A stretch of 64,000 bases of DNA from Betaproteobacteria bacterium (GTDB taxonomy: Bacteria > Pseudomonadota > Gammaproteobacteria > Burkholderiales > Burkholderiaceae_C), in the NCBI GenBank assembly GCA_025356445.1, contig JANXSZ010000032.1:1-64000 (forward strand), in the 5' to 3' direction. The notes beneath the pieces were generated by a model. It did not search any database, was not told the DNA's origin, and saw only the letters and a list, made by a program, of their open reading frames with translations. The first letter of the stretch is position 1. Every line of letters begins with the position of its first letter. Positions 28,271-37,735 of this stretch are shown one piece after another. The translations under genes and the position numbers were made by a program.

Positions 28271-29704
28271 ATGCAATACAACTACATCGCCAACGCCGCT
28301 GTACCCAGTGCCTCAGGTCGCACCATTCCCGTGATTGACCCCTCCTATGGCGAGCCGTTTGACGAATTGCAGCGCAGTAACGCCCAGGACATCGACGCCG
28401 CTGTGCAAGCGGCCCGCCAGTGTTTCGAGGCCGTGTGGCACAAGCTGAGCGGGGCTGAGCGGGGCCGCTTGCTGATGCGCCTGTCGCTCAAAATCACAGA
28501 GCACAGCGACGAGCTGGCCGCCATTGAGCAGCGCGACTGCGGCAAGCCCACCAAGCAGGCCAAGGCCGACGCCCTGGCGCTCGCCCGCTACTTCGAGTTC
28601 TACGCTGGAGCTTGCGACAAACTGCACGGTGAAACCATTCCCTACCAAGACGGTTACAGCGTGTTCACCTGGTACGAGCCGCACGGCGTCACCGGCCACA
28701 TCGTGCCGTGGAACTACCCCATGCAAATTTTTGGCCGCAGCGTGGGCGGCGCGCTGGCCGCAGGCAATGTCTGCGTGGTCAAGCCCTCGGAAGACGCCTG
28801 CCTGTCACTTCTGCGCGTGGCACAACTTGCCACAGAAGTAGGCTTCCCCGCCGGGGCGCTCAACATCGTCACTGGCTACGGCCACGAAGTGGGCGATGCC
28901 TTGGCCCGCCACCCAGGTATCGACCACATCAGCTTCACCGGTAGCCCATCGGTAGGCACGCTGATCCAACAAGTCGCAGCAGAGCGCCATTGCCCCGTCA
29001 CACTGGAGCTGGGTGGCAAAAGCCCGCAAATCGTGTTTGCTGATGCCGACCTGGACACGGTTATCCCCGCCGTGGTTAACGCCATCGTGCAAAACGCAGG
29101 TCAAACCTGCTCAGCCGGCGCACGTCTGCTGGTGCAACAAGAGATTTATGAACCCCTGTTGGAGCGCCTGGGGCAGGCCTTCAGTCAACTCCGGGTTGGC
29201 CCTGCTGCTATGGATTTAGATGTAGGCCCGCTGATTCGCCAAACCCAGCAGCAGCGTGTGTGGGATTTTTTAAGCGATGCCCAAGTCGCCAACATCGCCA
29301 TGGTCGCACAAGGTCAAATCGTTGATGAGGCCCCTGAGACAGGCTACTACCAGGCACCGACGCTGCTGCGCGATGTGCCGGTCAACCACCGCCTGGCCCA
29401 AGAAGAAATCTTCGGCCCCGTGCTGTGCGCGATGAAGTTCGATACCGAAGAAGAAGCCATTCAACTCGCCAACGCCACGCCATTCGGTTTGGTCGCAGGC
29501 GTCTGGACGAGAGACGGTGCCCGCCAGTTCCGCATGGCCAAACGCGTGCGCAGCGGTCAGGTGTTCATCAACAACTACGGCGCAGGCGGTGGTGTTGAGT
29601 TGCCGTTTGGCGGGGTGAAGTCATCGGGCTATGGGCGGGAAAAGGGGTTTGAGGCGCTGTATGGGTTCAGTACGCTGAAGACGGTAGCGGTTAAGCACGG
29701 GTAA
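28271..29704 (+). CDS. NAD(P)-dependent aldehyde dehydrogenase
   Basis: 477 residues from the ATG at 28271; upstream in-frame codons are not family-like. ALDH superfamily: VPWNYPMQIFGR (cofactor), FTGSPSVG, catalytic Glu in LELGGKSPQ and catalytic Cys in GQTCSAGAR. The nearest-looking group is betaine/aminobutyraldehyde-type dehydrogenases, but the aldehyde is not deducible. It lies 52 bases after the AlgX-like gene on the same strand. The spacing allows co-transcription, although no functional link is obvious. Confidence 0.9.
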   Translation: MQYNYIANAAVPSASGRTIPVIDPSYGEPFDELQRSNAQDIDAAVQAARQCFEAVWHKLSGAERGRLLMRLSLKITEHSDELAAIEQRDCGKPTKQAKADALALARYFEFYAGACDKLHGETIPYQDGYSVFTWYEPHGVTGHIVPWNYPMQIFGRSVGGALAAGNVCVVKPSEDACLSLLRVAQLATEVGFPAGALNIVTGYGHEVGDALARHPGIDHISFTGSPSVGTLIQQVAAERHCPVTLELGGKSPQIVFADADLDTVIPAVVNAIVQNAGQTCSAGARLLVQQEIYEPLLERLGQAFSQLRVGPAAMDLDVGPLIRQTQQQRVWDFLSDAQVANIAMVAQGQIVDEAPETGYYQAPTLLRDVPVNHRLAQEEIFGPVLCAMKFDTEEEAIQLANATPFGLVAGVWTRDGARQFRMAKRVRSGQVFINNYGAGGGVELPFGGVKSSGYGREKGFEALYGFSTLKTVAVKHG

Positions 29705-29742
29705 TAAAATAGACTATACAGCTTATTGGCAGAGCTTTTGCA

Positions 29743-29759
29743 GCTATCAGTTGTATAGC
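29743..29759. repeat. GCTAT-N7-ATAGC element, intergenic
   Basis: Arms 29743-29747 and 29755-29759 with loop CAGTTGT, between the aldehyde dehydrogenase gene and the convergent small secreted protein gene. It is the only one of the five exact copies outside a gene and might also form a weak hairpin. Confidence 0.65.
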
Positions 29760-29786
29760 AAATTACAACCGCTTACTGGCAAGATA

Positions 29787-30266
29787 TCATTTTGCTTCAG
29801 GCGCGCTGCTGGTTGGGCTTGGGGATTCGGCTGGCACGGTCGTTTCCAACCGAGTCATCACGCCACCACCCAGTACGCTTCCGCTGGACTCTGCACGCCC
29901 TTCCACCCGGGCCTTGCAGGCAACCCGGTCTTCACCGGCAAACGCCTGACAGCGCAACACAGCATTGGCGCGCATATTGGCGCCGCTGGTGTCCAGCGTA
30001 CCTCTGCGCTTGGCATTCTGCGCCGCAGCGGAATTCTTCAAGCAGTCCACACGTGCCTCGCCAACAGTCTGGGACATGCACCAAGCGCGCTCTTGCAGGT
30101 AGTTGCCTGAGGCGTCAATGCCTGTGGCACCCACTGTCCCTGCAGTGGCGGTGGCAGCTGCTGTCAATGCCAGCAGAACGCTGATGACCGTGCTGCTGGC
30201 GGTTGTGCGGAATAAAGACGAGGTGAATGATGTGATACGAGGGGTAAACGAGGCCAGCATGGTCAT
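29787..30266 (-). CDS. Conserved small secreted protein, function unknown
   Basis: 159 residues with a long hydrophobic signal (about 23-43). The mature part has four Cys in two pairs spaced alike: ERAWCMSQTVGEARVDCLKN and VLRCQAFAGEDRVACKARVEG. The two halves resemble each other, so this may be an internal duplication with two disulfides. An AQNAKRRGTLD segment lies between. I believe similar proteins occur across Comamonadaceae, but I know no function. It ends in a Pro/Ser-rich tail and stands convergent to the aldehyde dehydrogenase gene. Confidence 0.7.
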   Translation of the reverse strand: MTMLASFTPRITSFTSSLFRTTASSTVISVLLALTAAATATAGTVGATGIDASGNYLQERAWCMSQTVGEARVDCLKNSAAAQNAKRRGTLDTSGANMRANAVLRCQAFAGEDRVACKARVEGRAESSGSVLGGGVMTRLETTVPAESPSPTSSAPEAK

Positions 30267-30358
30267 GCTCCAAAAGTGGAAAGATGACCCAGTCTAGGAG
30301 CCTCAAGTGCGGTGTAGCGTAGGACAAAGGCACGTCACCACCGTACTTTTGACCCGTT

Positions 30359-30928
30359 TCACGGTAGGGCAAAAGGCTGCGCGTAGGCCCAGACTCCCGG
30401 TGCCAAATCCTTGAGTGTGTAGGGGCCAATAGCCGCACGTATCAAGCGCAAGGTGGGGAAGCCCACGGCGGCGGTCATGCGCCGTACTTGGCGGTTGCGG
30501 CCTTCGCGGATGGTGAGTGCGATCCAGGCAGTGGGCTGGTTTTGGCGCACGCGGATGGGCGGGATGCGCTCCCACAGGCCAGACGGTGCGTCCATCGCCT
30601 CGGCACGCGCAGGCAGGGTGATGCCATCGTTGAGTTGAACGCCTTGACGCAGCATGGCCAGTGCGGCCGCAGAGGGGATGCCTTCTACCTGTACCCAGTA
30701 GGTTTTTTTCATCTTGAAGCGTGGGTCGGCAATGCGGGCTTGCAGTTTGCCGTTGTTGGTCAGCAGTAAAAGGCCTTCGCTGTCGGCATCCAATCGCCCG
30801 GCGACATAGAAGTTTTCAGCGGTGATGTAGGCCTTGAGCCCGCGCCAGCGTCCCTCGTCAGTGAACTGGCTGAGCACACCGTAGGGCTTATTGAAACAAA
30901 TGAGGCTCGATGGGGGAACAGCAACCAT
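30359..30928 (-). CDS. rluE: 23S rRNA pseudouridine synthase, RluE-like
   Basis: 189 residues, RsuA/RluB/E/F family without the N-terminal S4 domain, which matches RluE. Motifs: [13 protein letters not shown], the catalytic Asp in [25 protein letters not shown] and [14 protein letters not shown]. RluE modifies U2457 of 23S rRNA in E. coli, and the same target is likely but inferred. It lies 12 bases after the M23 peptidase gene on the same strand. Confidence 0.92.
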   Translation of the reverse strand: MVAVPPSSLICFNKPYGVLSQFTDEGRWRGLKAYITAENFYVAGRLDADSEGLLLLTNNGKLQARIADPRFKMKKTYWVQVEGIPSAAALAMLRQGVQLNDGITLPARAEAMDAPSGLWERIPPIRVRQNQPTAWIALTIREGRNRQVRRMTAAVGFPTLRLIRAAIGPYTLKDLAPGVWAYAQPFALP

Positions 30929-30940
30929 GGCGTGTGATGC

Positions 30941-31765
30941 TCAGGGCTTGACCAGCAGCAATTTAGGCTCGACCCGCGCATCGTTCAGGCTGACCGACCA
31001 GTGCAAATGCGGCCCCGTGGCACGCCCCGTCTTCCCCACCGACCCTACTGGCTGACCTTGCTTCACCACGTCCCCGATAGCCACATCAATGCGGCTGAGG
31101 TGGCATAGCATGGTGATGAGACCCTGCCCGTGGTCAATCATCACCGTGTTGCCGTTGAAGAAATAGTCGCCGGTTTGCACCACGGTGCCTGCCGCTGGGG
31201 CCATGACAGTTTGGCCAATGGGGGCGGCAATGTCCAAGCCTGAATGCGGTGCACGCGGCTCACCATTGAAGAAACGCCGAAAACCAAAGGGGCTGCTGTA
31301 GCGGCCCTCGGTGGGTTTGATGAAACGGGGAAAGCTGAGCACACCCCCATTAACGCCCGCACTGAAACTCGCGTACACCGCATTTTGCGCCTTGGCCTCG
31401 CGTGCATAGCGCTCAAGCTGCGCAGCATCAGGGTTGACCTGGCTTGGGTCTTTGAGCGTCAAATGCTGATCGGCGTAATGAAACGGCGTGAGTTCCAAGG
31501 TGATGTCTTGGTCATCAGGCAAGGTATGCAGGAGGACGGACGCCGTGCTCGCCAGCGGAATGCCCACCACCGCGTAACGCTGGTTCCCCTGCATGAACAG
31601 CGCCACGGGCTTGTCGGCCAGGGTGGCTGCGCGAACGCTGCTGTTGATAGGCACCACAGCAATGCCACCTGCACGCCGTGAATCCTGCGGCAGTTGGGCA
31701 GACGCGCCGCAGGTAACGGCGGCCAGCAGCCCGGTCAAAAAGTAACGAAAAGGCAGAACAGTCAT
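30941..31765 (-). CDS. Secreted M23 (LytM-type) metallopeptidase
   Basis: 274 residues with a signal peptide ending near CGASA (about residue 23). The C-terminal half is a LytM/M23 domain: PHSGLDIAAPIGQTV (His and Asp zinc ligands), GLITMLCHLSRID and GPHLHWSV (HxH). All zinc ligands appear intact, so this is probably an active endopeptidase cutting peptidoglycan cross-links. An N-terminal region (about 35-120) of unknown type may guide it. It stands upstream of rluE. Confidence 0.92.
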   Translation of the reverse strand: MTVLPFRYFLTGLLAAVTCGASAQLPQDSRRAGGIAVVPINSSVRAATLADKPVALFMQGNQRYAVVGIPLASTASVLLHTLPDDQDITLELTPFHYADQHLTLKDPSQVNPDAAQLERYAREAKAQNAVYASFSAGVNGGVLSFPRFIKPTEGRYSSPFGFRRFFNGEPRAPHSGLDIAAPIGQTVMAPAAGTVVQTGDYFFNGNTVMIDHGQGLITMLCHLSRIDVAIGDVVKQGQPVGSVGKTGRATGPHLHWSVSLNDARVEPKLLLVKP

Positions 31766-31849
31766 GGGGCGGCAAAAGGAGTTGAGGGCAGTCGTAAACC
31801 CACGACTTTAAACCCGGAGGTTTCAAGCCCTCAAAACCAAGTACCGCGA

Positions 31850-33286
31850 TCACGCCAAGGTATACGCCGTTTTCACCGTGGTGAAGAACTCCTGCGCATA
31901 GCGCCCTTGCTCTCGCGACCCAAAGCTCGACCCCTTGCGCCCACCGAATGGCACGTGGTAGTCCACGCCAGCGGTCGGTAAGTTCACCATCACCATGCCC
32001 GCTTGGCTATGGCGCTTGAAGTGGGTGGCGTACTTGAGGCTGGTGGTCGCGATGCCTGCGGACAAGCCGAACGGTGTGTTGTTGGCCTCAAAAAGCGCTT
32101 CTTCATAACCCTTCACGCGGATGATGCTGGCAACAGGGCCGAAGACCTCTTCGCGGTTGATGCGCATGTCGGCGGTGGTGTCAGTCAGCAAGGCAGGGGC
32201 CATGTAAAACCCCTCCGTCGCCAGTTGCAAGCGCTCGCCACCGGCGACCAAGCTGGCACCTTCTGCTTTGCCAATGTCCACGTAGCCCATGTCGATTTCC
32301 AACTGAGCACGCGAAGACACCGGGCCAATGTCGATACCAGCGGCCAGTGCGTCACCAATCTTCAAGGTGGCCATGCGGGCCTTCACGCCTTCCACAAACT
32401 TGGCGTAAATACCGTCAGTCACAATCAAGCGGCTGGAGGCTGTGCAACGCTGGCCGCTGGAGAAGAACGCGCTTTGCACGCTGAGTTCCACCGCCTGCGC
32501 CACATCCGCATCGTCCAGGATGATTTGTGGGTTTTTGCCACCCATCTCCAACTGCACTTTTTTCAGGTTCACCGCACACTGCTGGGCAATACGACCACCC
32601 ACGCCTTGCGAACCGGTGAAGCTGATGGCGTTGATGCCAGGATGATTGACCAGCGGGTCGCCAATCACGCTGCCCCGGCCCATCACCAAATTGAACACCC
32701 CAGCGGGGATACCGCTGCGGCTGATGATCTCGGCCAGCGCCCAAGCACAGCCGGGCACCAAATCCGCAGGCTTGAGCACCACGCAATTGCCGTAGGCCAA
32801 AGCCGGAGCCACTTTCCATGCGGGGATGGCAATGGGGAAGTTCCACGGGGTGATGAGGCCAATCACGCCCATCGGCTCGCGGGTGATTTCCACGCCCACA
32901 CCCGAGCGTACCGAGGGCAGCACCTCACCGGCCAGACGCAGGCATTCGCCCGCGAAGAATTTGAAGATGTTGCCTGCACGGGTGGCTTCGCCAATGCCTT
33001 CGGGCTTGGTTTTGCCTTCTTCACGGGCCAGCAAGGTGCCCAGCTCTTCACGACGGGCCAGGATTTCGGTGCCAATTTTGTCCAGCGCGTCGGCGCGGGC
33101 CTGCACATTGCCCGTGGCCCAGGCGGGGAAAGCGGCCTGTGCAGCGTTGACGGCTGCATCGAGTTGTGCAGCGTCTGCCTGGGTGTAGTCACCGATCACG
33201 TCTGCCAGGTTGGACGGGTTGATGTTGGGTGCGTAGCTGGCACCCGCGACCCATTGGCCGTTGATGAAGTTGTCGAATTTTTGCAT
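31850..33286 (-). CDS. Alpha-ketoglutaric semialdehyde dehydrogenase-like aldehyde dehydrogenase
   Basis: 478 residues, ALDH superfamily: TPWNFPIAIPAWKVAPAL, FTGSQGVGGR, catalytic Glu in LEMGGKNPQ and catalytic Cys in GQRCTASSR. It resembles the enzymes that oxidise 2,5-dioxopentanoate to 2-oxoglutarate. Context supports this: kdgD, which makes that aldehyde, lies about 600 bases upstream on the same strand. It is the last step of oxidative uronate breakdown. The assignment rests on the neighbours as well as sequence. Confidence 0.85.
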   Translation of the reverse strand: MQKFDNFINGQWVAGASYAPNINPSNLADVIGDYTQADAAQLDAAVNAAQAAFPAWATGNVQARADALDKIGTEILARREELGTLLAREEGKTKPEGIGEATRAGNIFKFFAGECLRLAGEVLPSVRSGVGVEITREPMGVIGLITPWNFPIAIPAWKVAPALAYGNCVVLKPADLVPGCAWALAEIISRSGIPAGVFNLVMGRGSVIGDPLVNHPGINAISFTGSQGVGGRIAQQCAVNLKKVQLEMGGKNPQIILDDADVAQAVELSVQSAFFSSGQRCTASSRLIVTDGIYAKFVEGVKARMATLKIGDALAAGIDIGPVSSRAQLEIDMGYVDIGKAEGASLVAGGERLQLATEGFYMAPALLTDTTADMRINREEVFGPVASIIRVKGYEEALFEANNTPFGLSAGIATTSLKYATHFKRHSQAGMVMVNLPTAGVDYHVPFGGRKGSSFGSREQGRYAQEFFTTVKTAYTLA

Positions 33287-33358
33287 GGACGATGTGGGTT
33301 TGATGAGGTGGTACGGCGTTGTACGGTTTGGTACGGGGTGACAGGTGTCAGCCCGTAT

Positions 33359-33808
33359 TTACTGGGGTGGACGCACGGCTTGGCGAGCGATCAACCTCCA
33401 GGTTGCCCCCGTCTTCTGCCAGATGCCCAGCACCTTGAGGCTCACTTTGCCGGGTTTGCCCGAATCAAGGGTATCTGCTGCAAGGCTGTGGCGGACGATG
33501 GCCACGTTGCCTGCGATCTTGACGGTCTGGTCGGTGATCGCAATGGAGACAAAATCAGACTTGCCCTCCACGAGGTCACTGATAAAGCTGGTTTTGGTGT
33601 CTACCCGGCCACCGGAATGTCCGTAGCTGAGGTCATCGGCCACCAGCGCGGACAGTGCGCCAGAGGTGGGGTCAACCATCGCCACGCGCAGCTTCTCAGC
33701 GGCGGCACTGACAGCAGACACATCGTCCGCAGCCGTCATGGCAGGCAGGCTTGTGCAGCCCGCCAAAACAGCCACCACGGCGGCGGCCCAAATGCATTTT
33801 TTCAACAT
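33359..33808 (-). CDS. NTF2-like (SnoaL/DUF4440) lipoprotein
   Basis: 149 residues. The start shows a lipoprotein signal with lipobox LAGC (Cys near residue 17). The rest is one NTF2-like domain: SALVADDLSYGHSGGRVDTKTSF, SIAITDQTVKIAGNVAIVRH and a final TWRLIARQAVRP strand. No catalytic residues can be assigned. It lies between kdgD and the semialdehyde dehydrogenase gene, so it may be part of the uronate operon. Its role there is unknown. Confidence 0.8.
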   Translation of the reverse strand: MLKKCIWAAAVVAVLAGCTSLPAMTAADDVSAVSAAAEKLRVAMVDPTSGALSALVADDLSYGHSGGRVDTKTSFISDLVEGKSDFVSIAITDQTVKIAGNVAIVRHSLAADTLDSGKPGKVSLKVLGIWQKTGATWRLIARQAVRPPQ

Positions 33809-33860
33809 GGTTTTTTTCCGTGAGTTGCAAGAAGTTAGGCTGCGAAAGGGTTTGGGTTGA

Positions 33861-33885
33861 CTCCTTCCCCCAGAGGGGGATGGAG
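33861..33885. repeat. GC-rich hairpin between kdgD and the NTF2-like gene
   Basis: CTCCTTCCCCC-AGA-GGGGGATGGAG, an 11-bp stem with one mismatch. In the direction of the genes (minus) no T-tract follows. It may weaken transcription or protect the 3' end of kdgD. Confidence 0.5.
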
Positions 33886-33912
33886 AAAAACAAAACTGCG
33901 GCTTAGCCTCAA

Positions 33913-34824
33913 CTACTGAGGGCCAAGCTTGGCAATCAGCACGGCGAGTTCCTCCACCTCGGAGGGCTTCAAGTCGCTCAAGGGCGCACGCACCGGGCCG
34001 CCGCTGTGACCGACGATGGTGGCGCCGGCCTTGATGATGCTGACGCCGTAGCCTTCGACGCGGTTGCGGATGGCCAGGTAGGGCATGAAGAATTCCTTTA
34101 ACAGCTTGTGCTGCGTGGGCAGGTCATCGGCAGCGACGGCATGGTAGAAATCCATGGCGGTCTTGGGGATGAAGTTGAACACCGCCGACGAGTACACCGG
34201 TGTACCCAGCGCCTTGTAGGCTGCCGCATACACCTCGGCGGTGGGCAGACCGCCCAGGTAAGCAAAGCGGTCGCCCATCTTCATGAAGATGGAGGACATG
34301 GTTTCGATGTTGCCCACGCCGTCCTTGAAGCCAATCAGGTTAGGGCAGCGCTCAGCCAGGATGGCCAGCGAGTTGGGGGTGAGTTTGGTGCGGTCACGGT
34401 TGTAGACGATCACGCCGAACTTCACGCTGTTGCAGACCTGTGCCACGTGTTCAATCAAGCCTTCCTGGCCGGCTTCGGTCAGGTAGTGCGGCAGCAGCAG
34501 GATGCCGTGGGCACCCAGGCGCTCGGCTTCTTGGGCATGGGCGATGGCCATGCGGGTGGGGCCACCGGCACCGGCAATGATGGGGACCACGCCCCGGCAG
34601 GTGTCCACGGCGGTCTTCACGACCTGGCTGTATTCCTCGCCCACCAGGGAGAAGTATTCGCCCGTGCCACCGGCGGCAAACAGCGCCGACGCGCCGTAAG
34701 GGGCCAGCCATTCCAGGCGTTTGATGTAGGTCTTGGCGTTGAAATCGCCATTGGCATCAAAGTCGGTGATGGGGAAAGACAGCAGGCCGGAGCCCATGAT
34801 GGTTTTGAGGTCTTGAGGGTTCAT
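33913..34824 (-). CDS. kdgD: 5-dehydro-4-deoxyglucarate dehydratase
   Basis: 303 residues from the ATG at 34824; the upstream 40 codons are not family-like. DapA superfamily: [18 protein letters not shown], the GGTGEYFSL segment, [10 protein letters not shown] (Tyr of the active site) and [11 protein letters not shown] with the Schiff-base Lys. It converts 5-dehydro-4-deoxyglucarate to 2,5-dioxopentanoate with loss of CO2 and water. Upstream in the same orientation is a Bug receptor gene, and downstream is the dehydrogenase for its product. Good confidence from both motifs and context. Confidence 0.93.
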   Translation of the reverse strand: MNPQDLKTIMGSGLLSFPITDFDANGDFNAKTYIKRLEWLAPYGASALFAAGGTGEYFSLVGEEYSQVVKTAVDTCRGVVPIIAGAGGPTRMAIAHAQEAERLGAHGILLLPHYLTEAGQEGLIEHVAQVCNSVKFGVIVYNRDRTKLTPNSLAILAERCPNLIGFKDGVGNIETMSSIFMKMGDRFAYLGGLPTAEVYAAAYKALGTPVYSSAVFNFIPKTAMDFYHAVAADDLPTQHKLLKEFFMPYLAIRNRVEGYGVSIIKAGATIVGHSGGPVRAPLSDLKPSEVEELAVLIAKLGPQ

Positions 34825-34901
34825 GGTGAAGGAAGCTCGAAAGCTTGGTGGGTGGAGTAAAGGGATTAAGGGATTCAGGGGTAAATAATGAAAACAAGTG
34901 C

Positions 34902-35894
34902 TCAGTCCAGCTTGATGTTGGCCTTGGCCACCACCTGCGCCCAACGGGTGCGTTCGCGGTTAAAGAACTGGTCTTGCTCAGACGGTGTCATGGTGACGAC
35001 TTCAGCGCCCTGTCCGGCCAAACGCGAGCGGATATCAGGCGAGCGGATGATGCGGATCAACTCGGTATTGAGCCGGTTGACGATGGCGTCTGGCGTGCCT
35101 TTGGGCAGCAGCACACCCTGCCAGGTGCCCGACTCAAAGCCCACCAGCCCTTGCTCGGCCAGCGTGGGCACGTTGCCAATCAGCGGCATCCGTGTGGCTT
35201 TGGAAACACCCAGTATCTTGAGCTTGCCGCTTTGCACATGGGGCAAAGTGGCCAACATGCCGTTCATCAGCACCTGGGTTTGACCGGACACGGTGTCCAG
35301 CACGGCCTGCACACCCCCCTTGTAAGGCACATACTGCCAACGCGCACCGCTGGCCATCTCGACAGCGGCACCCGCCAAATGCGCGGCACTGCCGGTCGCT
35401 GTAACGGCGAAATTCAGGTCGCTTTTTTTCGACAGCGCCACCAGCTCTTTCAGGTTACTGACAGGGACAGAGGGGTGAACGACCAACAGGTGCGGCGAAT
35501 AGGCCAGCATGGTGACGCCACGCAAATCTTTGGACGGGTCAAACGCCAGCTTGGTGTAGACCGAGGGACTGATGGCCAGTGCACCGGTATCGCACAACAG
35601 CAGCGTATAGCCATCGGGTGCAGATTTGGCGACCAGCTCAGCGCCCACGTTGCCATTGGCACCCGCACGGTTTTCGACAATCACCGTCTGCTTCAACGCC
35701 TCCGACAGCGCCTGGCTGATAGCACGGGCGATGATGTCCGACGAGCCACCTGGCGGGTATGGCACCACGATGCGCAGAGCTTTGCTGGGCCAAGCATCGG
35801 CAGCCAAGGCCTGCACTGGCGCGGCCAGCAGCCCTGCGGTTGCCCCCAGTGCCGTGGTTAAAAACTGCCGTCGCGGTCGTAAAAGAGATTGCAT
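34902..35894 (-). CDS. Bug/TctC-type tricarboxylate transport receptor
   Basis: 330 residues from the ATG at 35894; the longer frame to 35942 adds non-signal residues. The start [19 protein letters not shown] looks like a signal peptide with an Arg pair. Bug family signatures: [34 protein letters not shown] and PDGYTLLLC. Known: these bind carboxylates, often with TctAB partners, which are not in the window. It lies directly upstream of kdgD, so a uronate or aldarate ligand is likely (inference). A candidate GntR site precedes it. Confidence 0.9.
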   Translation of the reverse strand: MQSLLRPRRQFLTTALGATAGLLAAPVQALAADAWPSKALRIVVPYPPGGSSDIIARAISQALSEALKQTVIVENRAGANGNVGAELVAKSAPDGYTLLLCDTGALAISPSVYTKLAFDPSKDLRGVTMLAYSPHLLVVHPSVPVSNLKELVALSKKSDLNFAVTATGSAAHLAGAAVEMASGARWQYVPYKGGVQAVLDTVSGQTQVLMNGMLATLPHVQSGKLKILGVSKATRMPLIGNVPTLAEQGLVGFESGTWQGVLLPKGTPDAIVNRLNTELIRIIRSPDIRSRLAGQGAEVVTMTPSEQDQFFNRERTRWAQVVAKANIKLD

Positions 35895-35930
35895 GTCATG
35901 TCTTTCTTGATTTGTTTTGTCTAGTTGTCT

Positions 35931-35943
35931 GTTATCGTACAAC
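35931..35943. promoter_or_regulatory. Candidate GntR operator upstream of the Bug receptor/kdgD unit
   Basis: GTTATCGTACAAC, an imperfect dyad with GTT/AAC ends, matches 10 of 13 bases of the site before udh (36836-36848, reverse strand). It lies 37 bases before the receptor start, between this gene and gntR. Confidence 0.45.
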
Positions 35944-35984
35944 TAAATTCAAAAGCAATCAAGCTTTTTTACACGCCAGAGCAC

Positions 35985-36812
35985 TCAACCCGTTACAGCA
36001 CCCTGCGTGGCCTCCAATGCACGGCGCTGGCGCTCACGGCCATTCCCCAAATGCATGCGCATCGCAGCACGGGCACCCTCGGTGTCTGAGCGGGCAATGG
36101 CATCGTAAATATGCTCATGCTCTTGGTTTACGCGGTGCAAATACTGACCCTGCTCGCTGACTGGCAAGCGTGAAGCATTGATACGGGTGCGTGGCAGCAG
36201 CGTAGCCCCCAGGTGGCTCATGACATCCACGAAATAGCGATTACCGGTGGCCCTGGCGATCTCCAGATGAAACTGAATATCCGGCGTAACGGTATCGCCG
36301 CACTGATCCACATTCGCCTCAAACAAATCCAGCGCTGCCCTCATCGCCACCAAATGTTCAGGTGTACGGCGTTGGGCGGCCAGCCCTGCGGATTCGGTTT
36401 CCAGACTGATGCGCAGCTCCAACACAGCCAGCACATCCATCGTGGTGGCCACGTCCGCTGGGTTGATGCGAAAACTGGTCTCGGCGCGCACTTCCAGCAC
36501 AAAGGTACCGATGCCGTGGTGCGTGTCCACCAACCCTGCCGCCTGTAGGCGCGAGATGGCTTCGCGCACCACCGTGCGGCTCACGCCGTACTCTTGCATG
36601 ATGGCGGATTCGGTGGGCAACTTGTCACCGGGCTTCAGATGCTGCGCCTGGATTTTGTTCGCAAACCCCTCGACAAGCTCGTGCGAAAGGCTGCGCGATC
36701 GTCGGCGCACGACCGCACCTGCTGCCACAGGACGCCCAGGCGACATGCCGCCACCCGTGCCGCGTACACCCTCGGGAATATCCAGGGTCAATGCCGTTGA
36801 CAAATTATTCAT
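35985..36812 (-). CDS. FadR-subfamily GntR transcriptional regulator
   Basis: 275 residues. Winged helix-turn-helix at about 50-110: LKPGDKLPTESAIMQEYGVSR then TVVREAISRLQAAGLV with HGIGTFV. The C-terminal FCD domain follows (about 125-255) with the expected metal-binding Asp/His: FHLEIARATGN and later His in EHEHIYD. It is encoded in the middle of the uronate cluster and divergent from udh. Regulators of this type often respond to uronates or aldarates. The first 40 residues are longer than usual. Confidence 0.92.
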   Translation of the reverse strand: MNNLSTALTLDIPEGVRGTGGGMSPGRPVAAGAVVRRRSRSLSHELVEGFANKIQAQHLKPGDKLPTESAIMQEYGVSRTVVREAISRLQAAGLVDTHHGIGTFVLEVRAETSFRINPADVATTMDVLAVLELRISLETESAGLAAQRRTPEHLVAMRAALDLFEANVDQCGDTVTPDIQFHLEIARATGNRYFVDVMSHLGATLLPRTRINASRLPVSEQGQYLHRVNQEHEHIYDAIARSDTEGARAAMRMHLGNGRERQRRALEATQGAVTG

Positions 36813-36835
36813 GCGTCCATCATAATTCCCTTCAT

Positions 36836-36848
36836 GTCATACGACAAC
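36836..36848. promoter_or_regulatory. Candidate GntR operator between gntR and udh
   Basis: GTCATACGACAAC (reverse GTTGTCGTATGAC) in the 73-bp divergent region; TGTC-N4-GACA arms are symmetric. A second related block, GATAACGTAC, follows at once (36850-36859). The position allows control of both genes. Confidence 0.5.
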
Positions 36849-36885
36849 CGATAACGTACCCCTCAAGCTTCCCTGAAAACGTGCC

Positions 36886-37728
36886 ATGAACGAAGACAAG
36901 ACGATACCGAGTGCTCCAAGCTTTGCTGGAAAACCTTTGAACAAATTGCTGCTAACGGGTGCCGCTGGCGGTCTAGGCCGCGTGCTGCGTGAAAGCCTCA
37001 AGCCTTTCACCACCACCCTTCGCCTGTCTGACATTGCCGCGATGGCCCCTGCCACCGCCCATGAAGAAACCGTGGTCTGCGATCTTGCCAACAAAGCTGC
37101 TGTCCATGCACTGGTCGATGGCTGTGACGCTATAGTTCACCTGGGCGGCGTATCGGTAGAGCGTTCTTTCGAGGAAGTACTCGAAGGCAATATCAAAGGC
37201 GTGTTTCATATCTACGAAGCGGTCCGCCGCCACGGCGTCAAGCGCGTGGTGTTTGCCAGCTCCAACCACGTGATTGGGTTCTACAAACAAACCGAACACA
37301 TTGACGCCTCGGCCCCCAAGCGGCCAGATGGTTACTACGGCCTGTCCAAATCTTTTGGTGAAGACATGGCCAGCTTTTACTTTGACCGCTATGGCATCGA
37401 GACGGTGAGCATCCGCATTGGCTCCTCGTTCCCCGAACCGCTGAACCGCCGCATGATGCACTCGTGGCTGAGCTACCGCGACCTGACCACGTTGATCGAA
37501 AAATGCCTGTTCACGCCCAACGTGAAGCACACCATCGTCTACGGCATGTCGGACAACCAGGGCGTGTGGTGGGACAACAGCGCTGCCGCGCATTTGGGCT
37601 TTGCACCGCAAGACAGCTCAGAGCCGTTTCGTGCCCAGGTCGAAGCACAGCCATCCGTGGCGGCAAACGATCCGAATGCAATTTACCAGGGCGGCGGCTT
37701 CACAGCGCAAGGCCCGTTTGGCGATTGA
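36886..37728 (+). CDS. udh: NAD-dependent uronate dehydrogenase
   Basis: Oxidises D-galacturonate or D-glucuronate at C1 to the aldarolactone. 280 residues, extended SDR fold: GAAGGLGRVLRE (NAD-binding glycine motif), GCDAIVHLGGVSVE, FASSNHVIGFY and catalytic YYGLSKSFGED (YxxxK). It matches known Udh proteins in length and in the NIKGVFHIYEA segment. First gene of the plus-strand run udh-lactonase-TRAP, seven bases before the lactonase gene. Confidence 0.93.
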   Translation: MNEDKTIPSAPSFAGKPLNKLLLTGAAGGLGRVLRESLKPFTTTLRLSDIAAMAPATAHEETVVCDLANKAAVHALVDGCDAIVHLGGVSVERSFEEVLEGNIKGVFHIYEAVRRHGVKRVVFASSNHVIGFYKQTEHIDASAPKRPDGYYGLSKSFGEDMASFYFDRYGIETVSIRIGSSFPEPLNRRMMHSWLSYRDLTTLIEKCLFTPNVKHTIVYGMSDNQGVWWDNSAAAHLGFAPQDSSEPFRAQVEAQPSVAANDPNAIYQGGGFTAQGPFGD

Positions 37729-37735
37729 ACGGACG

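Noticed and set aside
32003-33823. 606-codon open frame on the plus strand opposite the aldehyde dehydrogenase and NTF2-like genes
   Set aside because: It spans two real genes and the gap between them and has the His/Gly/Ala-rich look of a shadow frame in GC-rich DNA.
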